Shown: positions 1 through 12,244, numbered from the stretch's first letter. The stretch: 62,323 nucleotides of DNA from Rhizopus sp. PT2906 (GCA_025529335.1 JAMYHX010000237.1:1-62323), one strand, 5' to 3'. Notes: generated by a model not told the origin, from the letters alone. A program made the numbers and translations.

Positions 1-2107
1 GAGGATTTCCCGTCGTCTTGCAGAGATTCAGGTCTGGTTTGGGTATGATCGTCGTCGGCTTTTCAATAGGCTTCTCTTTCGGCTCGTATCCAATCATATT
101 CTTGAACCATTCAAACAGTTCTTGATTGTTACCAATAAAGATAGACACCTGATCGACCAGTGTATCCATATCCACAATTTGTTGTGTGTACAAGTTCAAG
201 GTCTTGAGGAACTCTTCATAGGATGGTTTATTACCAATGTGCTTACGTATGCGTTCAAATAACTCAATCTCTTCTGTTGACACGGATGGTCTTGCGGGAT
301 CAAAATTCGAAAAGCTGAATGGGTCTACATCTGACTTGTATTTGGGTCTCTTGATCATCTATAAAGAAGGGTTCAATATCTTGCTTTTTTTTTCTTTTCT
401 CTTTTGTCTTACATTATTCGTTCGCTTCTTTTTACCGGGTGGAAGCATACTTTGGGACACTGAGCCACCTGTGCCAACACTTCGTTTAGATCCACTGTGT
501 GATATTGAGTCAAATAGACTGCCTGCTGATTGTCCTGTGAAATCAGGCAAAAACTGTTTAAACTCGTCTAATAGATCAGGTGCGCCATTGAACAGATATT
601 GAACATGAGCATAGACCTAGAAATATGAATACGTGCCCCCCTTTTTTTTAAATAAGAAATATCTTACTTCTTGAATGGGTCGATTGTCCTTTTGATATGT
701 TTGAAGAATTTCCAAGAATTGTTTATAAGTATCTGGATCATGTGCAAATCGGGTCTACAAAGAAAGATAAGTAAACCATGATCCCTTTTAAAAGGGGAGT
801 ATACCTTGATTCTGTTGACATAGTTGATTGCATGATTGAATTCCAGAGGTGATTCGTCATCATCTACAACCGATTGGCGTGAAGGACTCGCATGACGTGG
901 AGGAACCATCATTGGTTGTGACGGCATAGTTTGTTGTTGTTGTGGAGGTAATGACTGCTGCTGTTGATGGTGATGTGGAATGGGAGGCACTGTCGGTGGT
1001 GGTGGCATAACCGCTGAACGATAAGGAGGCATCAAATTTTGTGGTGGAACGGCTGTATTGGGAGGAGGTACAGGTAATGGATGATGCATCTGACTATAAG
1101 GATAATAAGCCTGTGGTGGAGGAACGTGAGGATGATGTCCATGGGGGAAATGATGTTCTTGATCTGGCAATCGTCGTCCTGTTGTCGTTGTAACGCCGCT
1201 AGGTGTTGTGACTGTAATCAGATCAGGCTCACGAGGATCCGTAGAACACTCGATGCGATAACCTGGTGGTAAAAACGTATTGAAACCAGAAATGAGTGTT
1301 GGATGGCCTTTGAATAGTGCAGAGACGCGTTCAATCACGCCTGGCGTATCAATACTATAACAAGCTTTTTTTAGTCGGTCTATTATGAAATTATTTCATT
1401 ATTAAAACATACGTTTGGCTCTTAAAATCTTTCATGATGTCCAAGAATCGGTTATAAACATCCGGCTGGTCAGAGAATCGCACCTTGACTTGATCAAGAT
1501 AGGTCAATGCGTCTCGTACGTTCAGTGGTCTATATCCTCCACTTTGAGGAGAGCTTGCTTGTTGCTGTTGTTGTTGTTGTTGTGTTGCTGGGGGTGCTGC
1601 TGGTTGAAAAGGTGGAGGGGGAGGTGGATTAGCTGGGGTACGGACAATACTAGGTCTACGTTCTGTAAAAGGAGGGGTTGATGTACGCGATGGGATTAAT
1701 GGTGGTGGTAAAGGCAAGACGGTAGATTCCGATGCAAGTGAACTAGGTGGTGGTAGAGTTGTGTGCGGTTGTTGTACTTGAGATTGCTGTGGTGCTGAAT
1801 TACTAAATGCCGAAGGTGAAGTGCCGTGTGGGGGAGAGAGAATAGAAGGTAATTCTGTTACCCTGGGTGGTGGAGGTAAAGCTCCGTTTGTAGTTGCTGT
1901 ATTAGCAGGTGGTAAATTGGGAGGTGGGAGATGATGAGCATATGGAGATACCACTGCTACTGTTGCTGTTGCCCCTACAGAGGTTGCTGCTGCCGTTGTC
2001 TGAGAAGTGCCCGAAGGAGACCTAATAGACAAGTTTAGCTAGACTGCCTTTAACTTATATATCATCATTTACCGTATATTTGGAGGAGGTTGAATAGGCG
2101 AAGACAT
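1..2107 (-). CDS. SIN3: SIN3-type transcriptional corepressor, N-terminal part (runs off left edge)
   Basis: Scaffold of the Sin3/Rpd3 histone deacetylase complex, which recruits deacetylase to repressed promoters in the nucleus. Read on the minus strand, a short exon starting MSSPIQPPPNIR (ATG at 2107) is followed by a proline/glutamine-rich leader and then three paired amphipathic helix (PAH) domains. PAH1 begins LNVRDALTYLDQVKVRF near residue 184, PAH2 begins EFNHAINYVNRIK near residue 388, and PAH3 lies near positions 330-100 (SYEEFLKTLNLYTQQI). Introns at about 2073-2023, 1412-1355, 806-756, around 665-615 and near 360 have GT/AG ends and keep frame. The histone deacetylase interaction region would lie outside the window, so the gene is partial. 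PAH order and spacing are typical of the family; the identity is secure. Confidence 0.93.
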
Positions 2108-4156
2108 GATTAAGAAAAAAAAAAGTACAAAGGGTAGAAAATAGGACGATTGTTTATGTAAATGGGTGTGTAAGTGTGCGTGAGCGGAGTAACGGCGTTA
2201 CTTGGTTTTTTTTTCCTTTCTTTTTTATGTCATAGCAGTATAGTGCAGTCCTTTAACTTAAATTGGACAGTTGTAAAGCCTTTTTTTGAATGTTTCTATT
2301 TCCTGAATAATAATCAGAGATTGAAACTAGGCATTATATATTACAATAATGAGCTATGTTATGAGAAACCAAGGATGTGGACGAGTCTTTCTAACCGCGC
2401 TTTATTCTCAGAAACACAGAAGATTAAAATTTTTTATGATCGCTCCTTTCTTGTATCTTTTCAAACCATGTATGAAGTGTGCTTGAAGGAATGATGACAA
2501 ATATAAACAACCTGTCAAGTATCATTGTTTGGTGTACCTGTGTTAGGTAACCATTCATCCTCAATCTTTACTTCAGCCAACATTGACCATTGCGGGTTGT
2601 ACAATCAGTCCTGTCGGCTGTCGAAACGTAGCTATCGGTTATTGAAAATCTAGTTGTCAACAGTGATAGTGTACAAGCAGTGTAAATAGAGAAAGGCGGC
2701 TTATAATCAAATAATTGATAATATAATGAACGCATGGAACTAGTGAATTTAAATTCATTCTTATAAATCTAATACAGTCCTTTTCTATATTGTTTTGCTG
2801 TTTTCTTAACCACTGCAACAAAACTACATACAAGATACGAATTAGCTTCTGCCAACAATAGTCTTCAAAAGTGTTGCTAGCAACGCTCCAATTTGACGCA
2901 CAATTTTGATCTGATCGGTTGTAACACCATAGAAACATTATCTCTGATGGCAACGAGCACATTTTAACTGATTGTGTTGATATTTACCTTGCTTCATCAT
3001 CCTGTTGAATTGATCTTGCTGGTGCTTTTTTACTGCCTAATTCAGATTGAATAGCAGCTTATTCTTTTGTTTTAAAAAGTGCCTACTTTGAGATGTTGTA
3101 GACGAGATTTTAAAGTAAAACTAGACATTTCTTGACATAAAAAGAATAAAGCATATCGTCAATCCTTTGCTTTAAGATTTCATGATATCATTATCTTTTG
3201 CGTATTTGAAAAGGTTACTGACGAATCTACTTTTATCATGAAGAATTACTATTTACAGAGTTTAAGTTTCTATATAACCCTAGTACTATCGTGCATTATG
3301 ACGCGTTATTTAAATATGGATCTTAAGACTTTATCTGACAGAATCACCCCACAAACCTTCTAAAGACAACAGTGCTTGAAAAGGTTCATCAAGTATGTTT
3401 GTTGCCAACAAAAATTCCTTAACAGATGGCATCATCGACCTAGACTGTCTAGAAAATGATTTCTACGTCACAAATAGGATAAAATGGGATGGAATATTCT
3501 TTAGTATCGGTATAGAAAACTCGGTAACAACACACCATTATAATTAAAAAAATAGAAGCTTGATGAAGTTGCACAGTAAAATGATGATCATATTAAATTG
3601 TTTTCTTGCCTCACCGAGGATTTGCTATAAGTGTCTTTTTTTTTTAGCAATAGACAGCCCCACTCATTTCAAGCATCTTGACAGAATAAACAAAAGATTC
3701 ATGCGCCAATAACTGTACTAACTATTACAAAAGTTAATAGAAACACATCGTTGTCAGCTTCGATGAGATACCATTCTACATGCCATTTAGAACTGTTGAA
3801 CCTTGGATCTGTTAATTTAACATCAGTTTTATAAAGTATTGCATCTAAATTAATGAATTTTGATTCATTATGTGCACTATGAAAAAGGCAAGATAAACAG
3901 AGAACAAGCACCAGATAGATGGGACACAAGTAATAGTCAAAACAGATGCTTTCTCGTGCCTGTGACCTTTGGTCGAATGGCGGGGTTCGACTTTGAATGA
4001 ATTTAATTTCTATGTATCTGATTGGTCGAATGATGAACACAGACAGTTTGTGCACTTCTTGTTACACATTAATTTTTTTTTCGAGAAAAAAGGTTCTATA
4101 AGGATTTAAAAAGTGTCTCCTCTTTTTTCGTCTTTCTTCCTTTTCTTAATCGTAAA
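2108..4156. other. Intergenic region, no supported gene
   Basis: AT-rich stretch between the divergently placed SIN3 and Knh1-like genes; it must hold both promoters. Short ORFs at 2174-2494 (plus) and 2657-2962 (minus) lack recognisable domains. A 118-codon minus ORF at 3699-4055 contains one hydrophobic stretch but has no recognisable family and lies where the next gene's promoter should be. I see no repeat, tRNA or transposon remnant here. Confidence 0.6.
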
Positions 4157-4947
4157 ATGAAGTTCTCTATTGCTGCTATCTTTGCCACTGCTATTTCTGC
4201 TGTTTGTGCTCAAACTTCCGCTTCTGCTGCTCCCGCTGCTCCTGCCAATGCTGGTATTGCCACCACTCATCCTAGCTTGGGTGTAAGTAGTAACATAGAT
4301 CAACAAAAACAGGGTGAACTCAATGCCTCGTTTAATAGGAAGTTCTCACTGCTGGTCAACCCTACACCATTTCTTGGTAAGAGAGAATTAGATTGAACGA
4401 TGTAACTGATGGCTAATATGATTTTCGATAGGATTGTCAATGACAACAACGCAAAGACCATCAGCTCCATTGCTTTGATGAAGGGTCAATCATCCAATTT
4501 AGAGATCTACACTCCCAATATCCTCTCTGCTCCTATTCCAGTCAACCCTCCTCAGTATACCTGGAACATCCCTGCTACCGTCGAGACCAATCCTTCCTGT
4601 AAGCTACATATGTCATAGTTACAAAAATTATATAAACTAATTGCCCATCACTAGATGTTCTCGTCTTCAAGGGTGATAACGGACAATCCACTTACTCTTC
4701 TTACTTTACCATTCTCGGTGCTGCTCCTGGTACAGCCAACAACAATGCAACTTCCTCTGCTGCCACCTCTGCCCCTGCTGCCAATGCTTCCAATTCTGCT
4801 GCTGCCTCTAAGTCCAGTTCTCCTGCTGCTTCTTCTTCTGCTGCCGGCAACTCCACTTCTTCTGACAAATCTTCCAGCGGTGCTTCATCTCTCAAGGCTG
4901 GTATCGTTGGTGCTGGTGTTGCTGGTGCCGTCGCCCTCCTCTTTTAA
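4157..4947 (+). CDS. Kre9/Knh1-like secreted protein with GPI-anchor-type C-terminus
   Basis: Small cell-surface protein of the Ser/Thr-rich Kre9/Knh1 N-terminal-domain type (family linked to wall glucan assembly in yeast; exact role here unknown). Four exons, 4157-4282, 4339-4376, 4432-4598 and 4655-4947, join to 207 aa. It has a signal peptide (MKFSIAAIFATAISAVCA), then the family core VLTAGQPYTISW...IALMKG, PVNPPQYTWNIP and YVLVFKGDNG. A Ser/Ala-rich stalk and a hydrophobic tail (LKAGIVGAGVAGAVALLF) suit GPI attachment. The second exon is only 38 nt and is recognised because it restores the TAGQPYTISW motif. A paralogue lies at 11758-12244 with introns at matching places. Family call fairly sure; glucan role is inference. 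Confidence 0.85.
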
Positions 4948-6657
4948 TTTTCTACATCTTTTTTTTTTCTTAATAACAGCATAATTTAATTAAATTAATT
5001 TAATAGAGAAAAATTGCTTCCCATTACAACTTTTTCTTTTGATTTCATAATAAAACTTCCTATTCTTTCACAAAGGAGTTGCCTTTCTCAAAAGCTGAGT
5101 TTTGGACATCGAGGTCCTATTTTTGATTTGTACGACATGAATGATATATTTTTAAACATAAACTTTTTCCCTTTTTGCAGCTGAAATGCGAAGGTGCAAG
5201 AGCTTCAGGCAATTGTTTTGCTCCTTCGAATAAATTGTATAAGCTTTATTAAATACAGTTGCCATTCAGGTACTGTTTTTATATAAATGTTTTTAGGAAA
5301 AGGAGAAAAAAGGGGAAGGAGAATCGAAATTACGAGCTTGCAGCTATCTTGTGTGTGTGTGTGCCTCCTCGTGCAGAGGAAAGGATGAATAACATGATGA
5401 TATGCCTATGGTTAATAATGCAGCGTCCCTTTTATGATCGATCGAGAATGCTATTGTCAGAAATTGATGTTGAAAAATAAAATGACGCGATATTTATATC
5501 TCTTTTTTCCTTAAAAACTGGACATTTATTTGTATAATTCAATATTGTCATTATAAGAATAATTTGTTCAGAAGTCCTCGTGTAGTGCAAGCAGTAGATG
5601 TCTAAGAACGTCCAGTAGATCCAAAGCAGACAAATGCAAGTGCATGTGACACTAGATTAGAAGCAGAAAAAAGGACTCTTTCTTTATAAGCATGCTTAAT
5701 CAATGCTTATACTTGTTTATATATTGAAATAGAAAAGAAACATAAACAATGACTTGTCGATTATAATTCATCTGAGTAAATCAGGGTAGCTATATACACA
5801 CTCTTGCTATCTTTTTGTACAGGCTCTTTTAGATGATCCATGCCTTTTAATGGTCACGCTTCGGCAGTTTAAACATAAATTTTTTTTTCTTGATGCTGAA
5901 GATACTAAATAGGCATCCATTAACCTAAAGATCACCAGCAGTCTTTTTCTCTACCTTTGTCTTCTTTTCCCTTTTCTTATGTCTCAATGTTTTGAGCATT
6001 CAAGTTAACCGAGATAAAGATGAATTAAAGAAGAGGCATCAACAATACAAACAAACTCAGCCTTGACATGACTGCTAAATCCTATTATCGAGTATTTAAT
6101 CTCTCATCTCGTTTTATATTTGTTTTTTTTTTTCTTTTTTAATCCACACCTGCTACCGCCGACCTTTTAAGCTGTTTAATGGTTTAAAAGCGGTTTCTTT
6201 TTATTTAAAAAAGAACAGGTAAAATAGATGCAGCCAGATTAATCACCGACGGCAACTGTCAATTTGTCTTAGGCTTCATGCTCTGGCTAAATCTCTTTGT
6301 GCATATAAAAATCTAAACGAAAAAATAAAATAAAAACCATTGGAAATGTTACAAGTGATATAATAAGGCCCTGTGTGCATACATATCAATATGCTCGAGT
6401 GTGTAGCTTTTGTAGTTTAGCAGGGTAAATTCTCTTCATGGCTGGTCTTCACAAATGTATGGTTGTCATTTTTTTTTTTACCTTGTGTCAATTTGTTCGG
6501 GTTTTTGCTATTTGTACAGCACGTATGCACCCTATGTGCAACACTAAAGTGTAAGAGAAGTATATATCGACGAGTCTGCAATAAACACTTTATTATGTCG
6601 AGACAAGGGAGGGTTCATTATTAGAAACAACATTTTATACGAAAAAGAATATCTTAT
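4948..6657. other. 1.7 kb gap without a supported gene
   Basis: Between the Knh1-like gene and an uncertain minus-strand gene. Contains pyrimidine tracts (for example near 5940-5980 and 6120-6140) and short ORFs such as 5259-5480 with no recognisable domain. No RNA gene, repeat or transposon remnant was recognised. Confidence 0.55.
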
Positions 6658-7856
6658 TCAAGTACCGCCAGAAGGCGTGAAATAATATTTTAATGGCTCA
6701 AGAGCTTCTCGATATCCAAACAACTGCAGTAGCTTGTATACGAATTGCTTCAACTCCTTGGACGCCGTGGGACATGGAAGCTCGAAGTGAACTCGATTTA
6801 TAAAGCAGTCTCTCAAGTAGGCTAATGATTCAAAGCACAACTTCAAATCTAAAAAGATGCATTTTTGTTAATTGTACAGTTTAAGTTATATACCATGTAA
6901 TGGTTTATAATGATCTTACCATGATATCTGACATAAAATTGACGTGGGAGCTTTGACCCCTCAATCTTCTTCAATTTCAGCAATTTAACAAATTGCTTTA
7001 CCAGCTTCTCTTTGTCACTTCTTGCTCTTTCAGCCCCATTGTTGAAGCGGATTCTTCCAGACAGTTCAACAAATAATGGTGTTACTTTTGAATTGATCAC
7101 CATAAAAGCAACACCATTTCGCTTTACGTCGCCCGTCAAGGCGTATGCTTCTCAAGCCTATGTCGTTTGTGAGTTTATGAAATGAATATAATATTATACT
7201 TACCATTGCATGCTTATTAGATCGTTACAATCAAGAAACAGATTATGCAGAATTGGTATTGTCGTAAGGAAAGCAGTGTTTCTTTCCAACTGAAGCTACT
7301 GCATCGGGTTTCGTGGGCTATCAAACATGTTGATACTGTGTTTATTTAATTTAGTTAGCTTATTTGTGTTTGTTTAGGATGTAAAAATGAAAATACTTAC
7401 AAGTAGGTGCAAACCACCTCCATAAAACTCAAATTCGAGCGGACAATAAAGTCGAATGACACTTCCGTGTCCAAAGGATGGCATCGCAGGATATACCTAA
7501 TCTCTCTCGTACTTGGTGAACAGTTTATTAGTTTGGAAATAAGCATCTGACAAGCCTTGGTCAGATACTTGTCAGAAATATTCGTCATGTCATACAATTT
7601 CTTAACAGTTTCATTGCCTCAATGGCGCCTTCCTTATCCAAGACGACAAACTTAAACAAACATACATTTCATGTACTTGATCGTCAAGAATATCAATGCT
7701 AACAGCATTTGTAGAACTGTTGCTGGTTCCACCACCTCGAGTTGCTGCAGCAATCTATTTAATGTAATCAGTACTTTAGCTATCATTGTGGGAAAATCCG
7801 CCAAAACTTGCCTCATTTATGCTTGCTTCAAAAGATAAGCATGTGGTATTGTCTAT
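6658..7856 (-). CDS. Multi-exon hypothetical protein (5' end and one junction unsettled)
   Basis: Not recognised. Read on the minus strand, several exon-like segments with plausible splice sites chain together: one ending SIDILDDQ (about 7730-7690), one beginning KLYDMTNISDKYLTKAC (about 7603-7408), a segment with WKETLLSLRQYQFC (about 7300-7245), one with YALTGDVKRNGVAFMVINSK (down to 6920), and a last exon ending FTPSGGT (6848-6658). The 6919-6849 intron has clean GT/AG ends and preserves frame (RYH|D LKLCFESLAYLRDCF). The junctions around 7200-7330 need an unusual donor or acceptor, so a pseudogene is possible. The sequence is charged and looks coding, but no catalytic motif is evident. 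It may belong to a lineage-specific fungal family. Confidence 0.45.
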
Positions 7857-8306
7857 GAATAAATAGTTTACCTTGAAAGCATAAGAATATAGCAAGATAG
7901 AATTAGCCTTTTAATCTTTTCATAAAAAGATTAAAAGAAAGAGATTCAAGGCAAAAGGGGGATTGATCTTTATATGCAAATTATATCATATGACACGTCA
8001 TCAACTACTACAGACTAGAGATATTATGTATCAGCGTTATGGGCTTAATATAAGGTATTATACTAATATTTAAGAAGGCTTTGGCTTGTGTATGAAGTAT
8101 ATATTAAGTATATTACATCAAAGAGTGATATCTTCTTTTAATATAAACGTAGAAATACGACACCATATCAGCTTGCAACTGTTCATATTTTCCTGATGCG
8201 TTGATACAAAGAGTATCCAGGAGTATCTGTGGAACTGTAGCTGACGATGAGGAACTACGGAACGAGTATTTAACAGAATGTTTGGATATAAGCAGTCATC
8301 AAGGCT

Positions 8307-8744
8307 TCAATAACGAAGTAGATCAGAAGCAGAGTCTTTTATAAAGAAGTCTGCGATCCTTGTAGCACGAATAAAGTGGCTAAATGACAAATCACCATCT
8401 TTTTGAATGTGACAAACACCAGTCAACGGTAGATTCAACGATACATCGCGTGGACAATAATTCGTAGCTTGAAATAAACAAGAAAAAGGGCGAGGTCCGG
8501 TCAACGAGCGATCAAGACGAGAGGTAGTAAGCAATAGTACTACTTGAGGAGAAGGGCAATCGCAAGATGACTGTAGAATAAAATACAGCCATTCATATAA
8601 GTAGGACGACATGTCATTTTGTGAAGGCGTTTCTAAGAGAGTTTGCAAATATCGAAACTGTAAAGCTAATTGCTGACTAGGCACGTGAAATAAACCGAGG
8701 CTGTCTTGTCTTTTTGCGCGGGGGGTACATGATTTGCTTTCCAA
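8307..8744 (-). CDS. Hypothetical protein ORF, 145 aa
   Basis: Not recognised. A single open frame on the minus strand with mixed, protein-like composition, for example SQQLALQFRYLQTLLETP and ASHFIRATRIADFF-like helical segments, no transmembrane segment and no signal peptide. No intron is needed to read it. It lies upstream of the uncertain gene at 6658-7856 in the same direction and could be an exon of it or of another gene. Absence of a recognised domain and an AT-rich setting leave real doubt that it is translated. Confidence 0.35.
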   Translation of the reverse strand: MESKSCTPRAKRQDSLGLFHVPSQQLALQFRYLQTLLETPSQNDMSSYLYEWLYFILQSSCDCPSPQVVLLLTTSRLDRSLTGPRPFSCLFQATNYCPRDVSLNLPLTGVCHIQKDGDLSFSHFIRATRIADFFIKDSASDLLRY

Positions 8745-9248
8745 GACGAAGAAAAAACACCAAAGTCTCTGATGAGAAGTTGCAGTTGCTCATTGAAGTG
8801 TGATTGTTGGTTTGTGTCACATTTTCATCAAGAATTGTAAAATGTCCTATCGTTTATTCCACCAATGCAGTTTAGAAACTACAAAGGGGGACACTTTATT
8901 ATTGTATTATTTTTAAACTACGAATAAAAAAGCGAGCAATGTACCACATCTGATATTGAAATAAGAGGCAGACTAAGATTGAATTAGAAAAAGATTCAAA
9001 TCAAAAGCTTACTCAATGTTATTACAAAATAGCTCCAAACTATAAATATACAGTTCAATGCATGAAAAGAAACAGACTACATAAAGTGGGAAAAAAAGGG
9101 GAAAGGACGTCAATCTGGAGAATAATTTGATGCAGTGCGCAAATTAAAAAAAAAATTATAAAGACACAAGCGCAGATTTACAGCAAAAAGCTGTGTATCT
9201 TGTGTACCTTTCTGTTTGTTTCTTTTTTTGCACAAAATATCTATTTTT
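8745..9248. other. Intergenic region upstream of the bestrophin gene
   Basis: About 500 bp of AT-rich DNA with A-tracts; presumably the promoter of the plus-strand channel gene. No coding, repeat or RNA signal seen. Confidence 0.55.
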
Positions 9249-11132
9249 ATGCCTACATTAAACACACACACTGTAGAGGGTAAATGTCATATCAATGTCC
9301 AATTTACCGCATTAACATTCAAAAGGCTATCCTTATTTAAAGAAGCCAACTTTGCTTGGTGATTTTTCTTTTTATATCAAACGTCAACTTGTCTGGCCAG
9401 ATGTCTTACGCTGGAAAGGATCAGTAAGGTTGCATACTAAAGAGAGAGTAATCAATTGATCTTGATTTCTATAGGTCTTTCTGCCAACGTTGCCTGGTAT
9501 CATTGTTACAACCATGTTTTCATGTCTGGTCTGTCTTTTTAATATCACATTCGCTGTTACCATTAGTGTTCCTGTCTCAGTTTGTAAGTCTCGAATTAAA
9601 ACCAAGCAGGGTACGCGCGGCTTAACCTTTGTCCAACAGTAGGAACCGTCTCTGTCGCCTTGGGTTTACTACTTGCATTTCGCGTCAACACTGCTTATGA
9701 TCGGTACTGGGAGGGTCGTAAGCTGGTTCAGACGGTCATGGGCACCATCCGAAATGTGGCCCGGCAAGTGTGGATCAATATTCCAGAAGAGACTGATGAG
9801 GATCATTTAGCAAAAATGCGATGTATTAAACTTTTATTAGCCTTTTTTGTTGCAACAAAGCATCATCTTCGTCAGGAATACGGAATCGATTATCATGATT
9901 GTAAGTGATGCATGCATACACCCCCTTACTTGATAAATAACCAAAAAAAATAGTAAAGGAGCTATTACCGCCTCATTGGGAACCAGCCAGTGTGGCAAAA
10001 TTGAAACGAGCAGGTGGTGGTAAACGAAAGAGTTATGGAGGTATTACATCAAACACATCGCACAAGGACATTCTACTAGGCGAAGGGGATACGTCATTAC
10101 GTCGTCGTCGTATCTCTGTCAACGTACTGTCAAAAGATCCAGCAATATCTGTCAACTCAAAAAACTCGGTCAAGCCTGCCACTCATGGTGAATACATGGA
10201 TTCGGATGAACCTACGGATATTGCAAACATTCGACGCTCTTTAATACAACAGGAATTTCCCAATTCTAACCTTTGCCATTTAACCGCTGCACAACTCCAA
10301 AGATCTCTTACGGATGCAGATGCTTCACCTAGTCTATCAGATGAAGAGGAGCAGCGCGAGGATGTTCATCTGTTGGACGAAACTGTTCAATCGCCATCTG
10401 AAGTTGCCGGAACTGACGCGCCCACTTGTTCCTCTGCCCCTAACGGCAGGGGTAAATCGTACTTTGAAGACGAGACAAACCTTATTAGCCGATTTAAGCA
10501 ACAGCATCATCGAGGCATCAAGAGACACTTGGATCATTCCAAGTTTACAAGTCCAGAGGACTTGCCTTATCAAGGGGACTCTGATCTATCCTTGCCTCTG
10601 GAAATCCTATTTCGTATCGCCTTGTTCATCAATCAGGCCAAAGCTGAAAAAAGGATTGATTCATCCTTTGTTTCTGTTACAGTAAATTCGCTTGATATCT
10701 TGGCTAATTCTTTGACTGCGTTTGAAAGAATTGTGCATACACCTATTCCCAAAGCATACAATATCCATCTGTAAGTGGTTATCTTTATCGTCTCTCATCT
10801 GCTGACTCTATTCCACTTTAGAAAACAAGCAGTCATGCTGTATATCTTCTTTTTACCCTTTGCCTTGGTAGAATCCCTCGGCTGGCTTGTTGCCCCTATT
10901 GTTGCCCTGGTCTCTTTTACTCTCTTTGGTATTGAAGCAATTGGTGCAGAAATCGAGAATCCATGTAAGTCTTAATCATAACCTGACATCCAATTTCTCA
11001 CATTCTATAGTTGGGTATGATGACAATGATTTGCCATTGAATAGATACTGTGATGAGTTAAAGAGAGAAGTTGAATATATCATTTACCATATTCCCTCCA
11101 AATCAACTAGCATTCTCCTCAGCGGACACTAA
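9249..11132 (+). CDS. Bestrophin/UPF0187-type anion channel
   Basis: Predicted membrane anion channel of the bestrophin (RFP-TM) superfamily. Seven exons (9249-9279, 9326-9423, 9475-9583, 9640-9900, 9954-10770, 10822-10964, 11011-11132) sum to 1581 nt and 526 aa, all in phase. The N-terminus reads LGDFSFYIKRQLVWPDVLRW, followed by membrane helices, then LLLAFRVNTAYDRYWEGRKL, the family hallmark. The C-terminus carries VESLGWLVAPIVAL and IENPFGYDDNDLPLNRYC, also hallmark. Between KELLPPHWEP and the later helices sits a hydrophilic acidic insert of roughly 200 residues. The first exon is only 31 nt; it was chosen because it gives the only in-frame ATG. Ion selectivity and membrane location cannot be read from sequence. 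Confidence 0.92.
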
Positions 11133-11757
11133 ATATTCCCTCACAAGGTGACCATGGCTCAAGTGTGGATTAGATAAACTTTAAAGATAAAAATAAATAA
11201 TCAGATGACACACGGATCAATGTTCCGCTGTACTCTGTATCAGTGATGTCATGTAAATGTTTAGAGTAAAAAAAAAAAAAAAGTTTTTTTTTAAAAAAAT
11301 TAAGGGAAGAAGGAAGAACTATTCGCAGAGTAAAGATGCTGTTGTCTGATCATAACCGATGAGAAAGAGTAACAATAGACATATGTTCCAAGGATGAGAC
11401 ATTACGTATTTTCTTTTTGACATGCAGAATTTTGGTGATACAAATAAAGCCCATAGATTGAGAACGTAAAAAAAAGAGGGTCTAACCATGTATAAACGAA
11501 AAAGACGTTTGCACAGACAGAAAGAAAACATGTATGGATGGGAATACAGGGGAAGGGGAAATATTTGAGAAAGAAAAGAAAAAGCATCCGATGTGGTTAT
11601 TGTAAAGAAGTGCGTGTAAGAATTGAGTAATAAATGGCTGTTTATTACTTCATCAAACATCGTTCTTCCGTGGAAAACAGAACATATAAATACAGCAAAG
11701 AGTGAGAAAGTGACAGAAAAAAAAAGGACCATCAGCAGTTTTCCTTTTTATATCAAA
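11133..11757. other. Intergenic region and promoter of the second Knh1-like gene
   Basis: Holds the 3' end of the channel gene, an A-tract at about 11268-11282, and the promoter of the next gene. A 137-codon minus ORF (11319-11732) overlaps that promoter and is hydrophobic, phenylalanine-rich and unrecognised; I treat it as chance. Confidence 0.55.
11685..11692 (+). promoter_or_regulatory. TATA box (TATAAATA)
   Basis: TATAAATA lies 66 nt before the ATG at 11758, a plausible core-promoter distance for a fungal gene with a short leader. The same octamer occurs before the first CotH gene. Confidence 0.5.
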
Positions 11758-12244
11758 ATGAAGTTCTTTGCCATTGTTTGCACTTTACTTATTCAATCTA
11801 TTTTATATGTTTATGCTCAAGCACCACTGAATGCTGGTGTAGCCATTACTTCACCTGTGCTCAATGTAAGTCTTGTTTAGTACAGTTCATCCCTCCTTCT
11901 AACAATGACCAGACTGTTGTCAAGGGAGGATCCAACTTTACAATCTCATGGTCTATTCTCAACAAGAACGCTACTCGTATCGAAAAGATTGGTTTATGGA
12001 AGGGCAATGCAGCTTATCTTACTCCTGTCATCCTCAATATTCTCAAAAATGGTTCCATTCCTGTTAACCCACCAACATACAACTGGACAGTTCCAACCAA
12101 TTTGACATCAGAGAGTGACTGTAAGCTATAATGGATATCAAAAAACACACACAGTTCTAACCCCATCTTGTAGATGTCTTGACTATTGTTGGAAATAACA
12201 GCTATACTAGCTATTCTCCTTATTTCACTATTAAAAACGCTTAA
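11758..12244 (+). CDS. Kre9/Knh1-like secreted protein without GPI tail
   Basis: Paralogue of the 4157-4947 gene: signal peptide (MKFFAIVCTLLIQSILYVYA), then AITSPVLN, VKGGSNFTISW, GLWKG, PVNPPTYNWTVP and YVLTIVGNNSYTSYSPYF. It ends at ...FTIKNA, with no Ser-rich stalk or hydrophobic tail, so it should be secreted rather than anchored. Exons 11758-11865, 11886-12120 and 12174-12244 give 137 aa. The first intron would be only 20 nt (11866-11885) at the exact place and phase of the 56-nt first intron of the paralogue; without removing it the frame stops at TAG. If such a short intron is not spliced, the gene is a pseudogene. Its stop is 24 bp from the MED4 stop on the other strand. Confidence 0.75.

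Noticed and set aside
2174..2494. 106-codon plus ORF
   Set aside because: No domain, lies in the SIN3 upstream region, composition like AT-rich noncoding DNA.
3975..4000. GGGTTCGACTTTG, tRNA B-box-like
   Set aside because: No matching A box, acceptor stem or T-arm could be folded nearby.
4655..4984. Leucine-rich 109-codon ORF
   Set aside because: Shadow frame of the GPI-type protein's Ser/Ala-rich last exon, which has splice and family support.
11319..11732. Minus ORF of 137 codons, hydrophobic
   Set aside because: Overlaps the promoter and TATA box of the next gene, no domain, Phe-rich as expected from A-tract DNA read in reverse.
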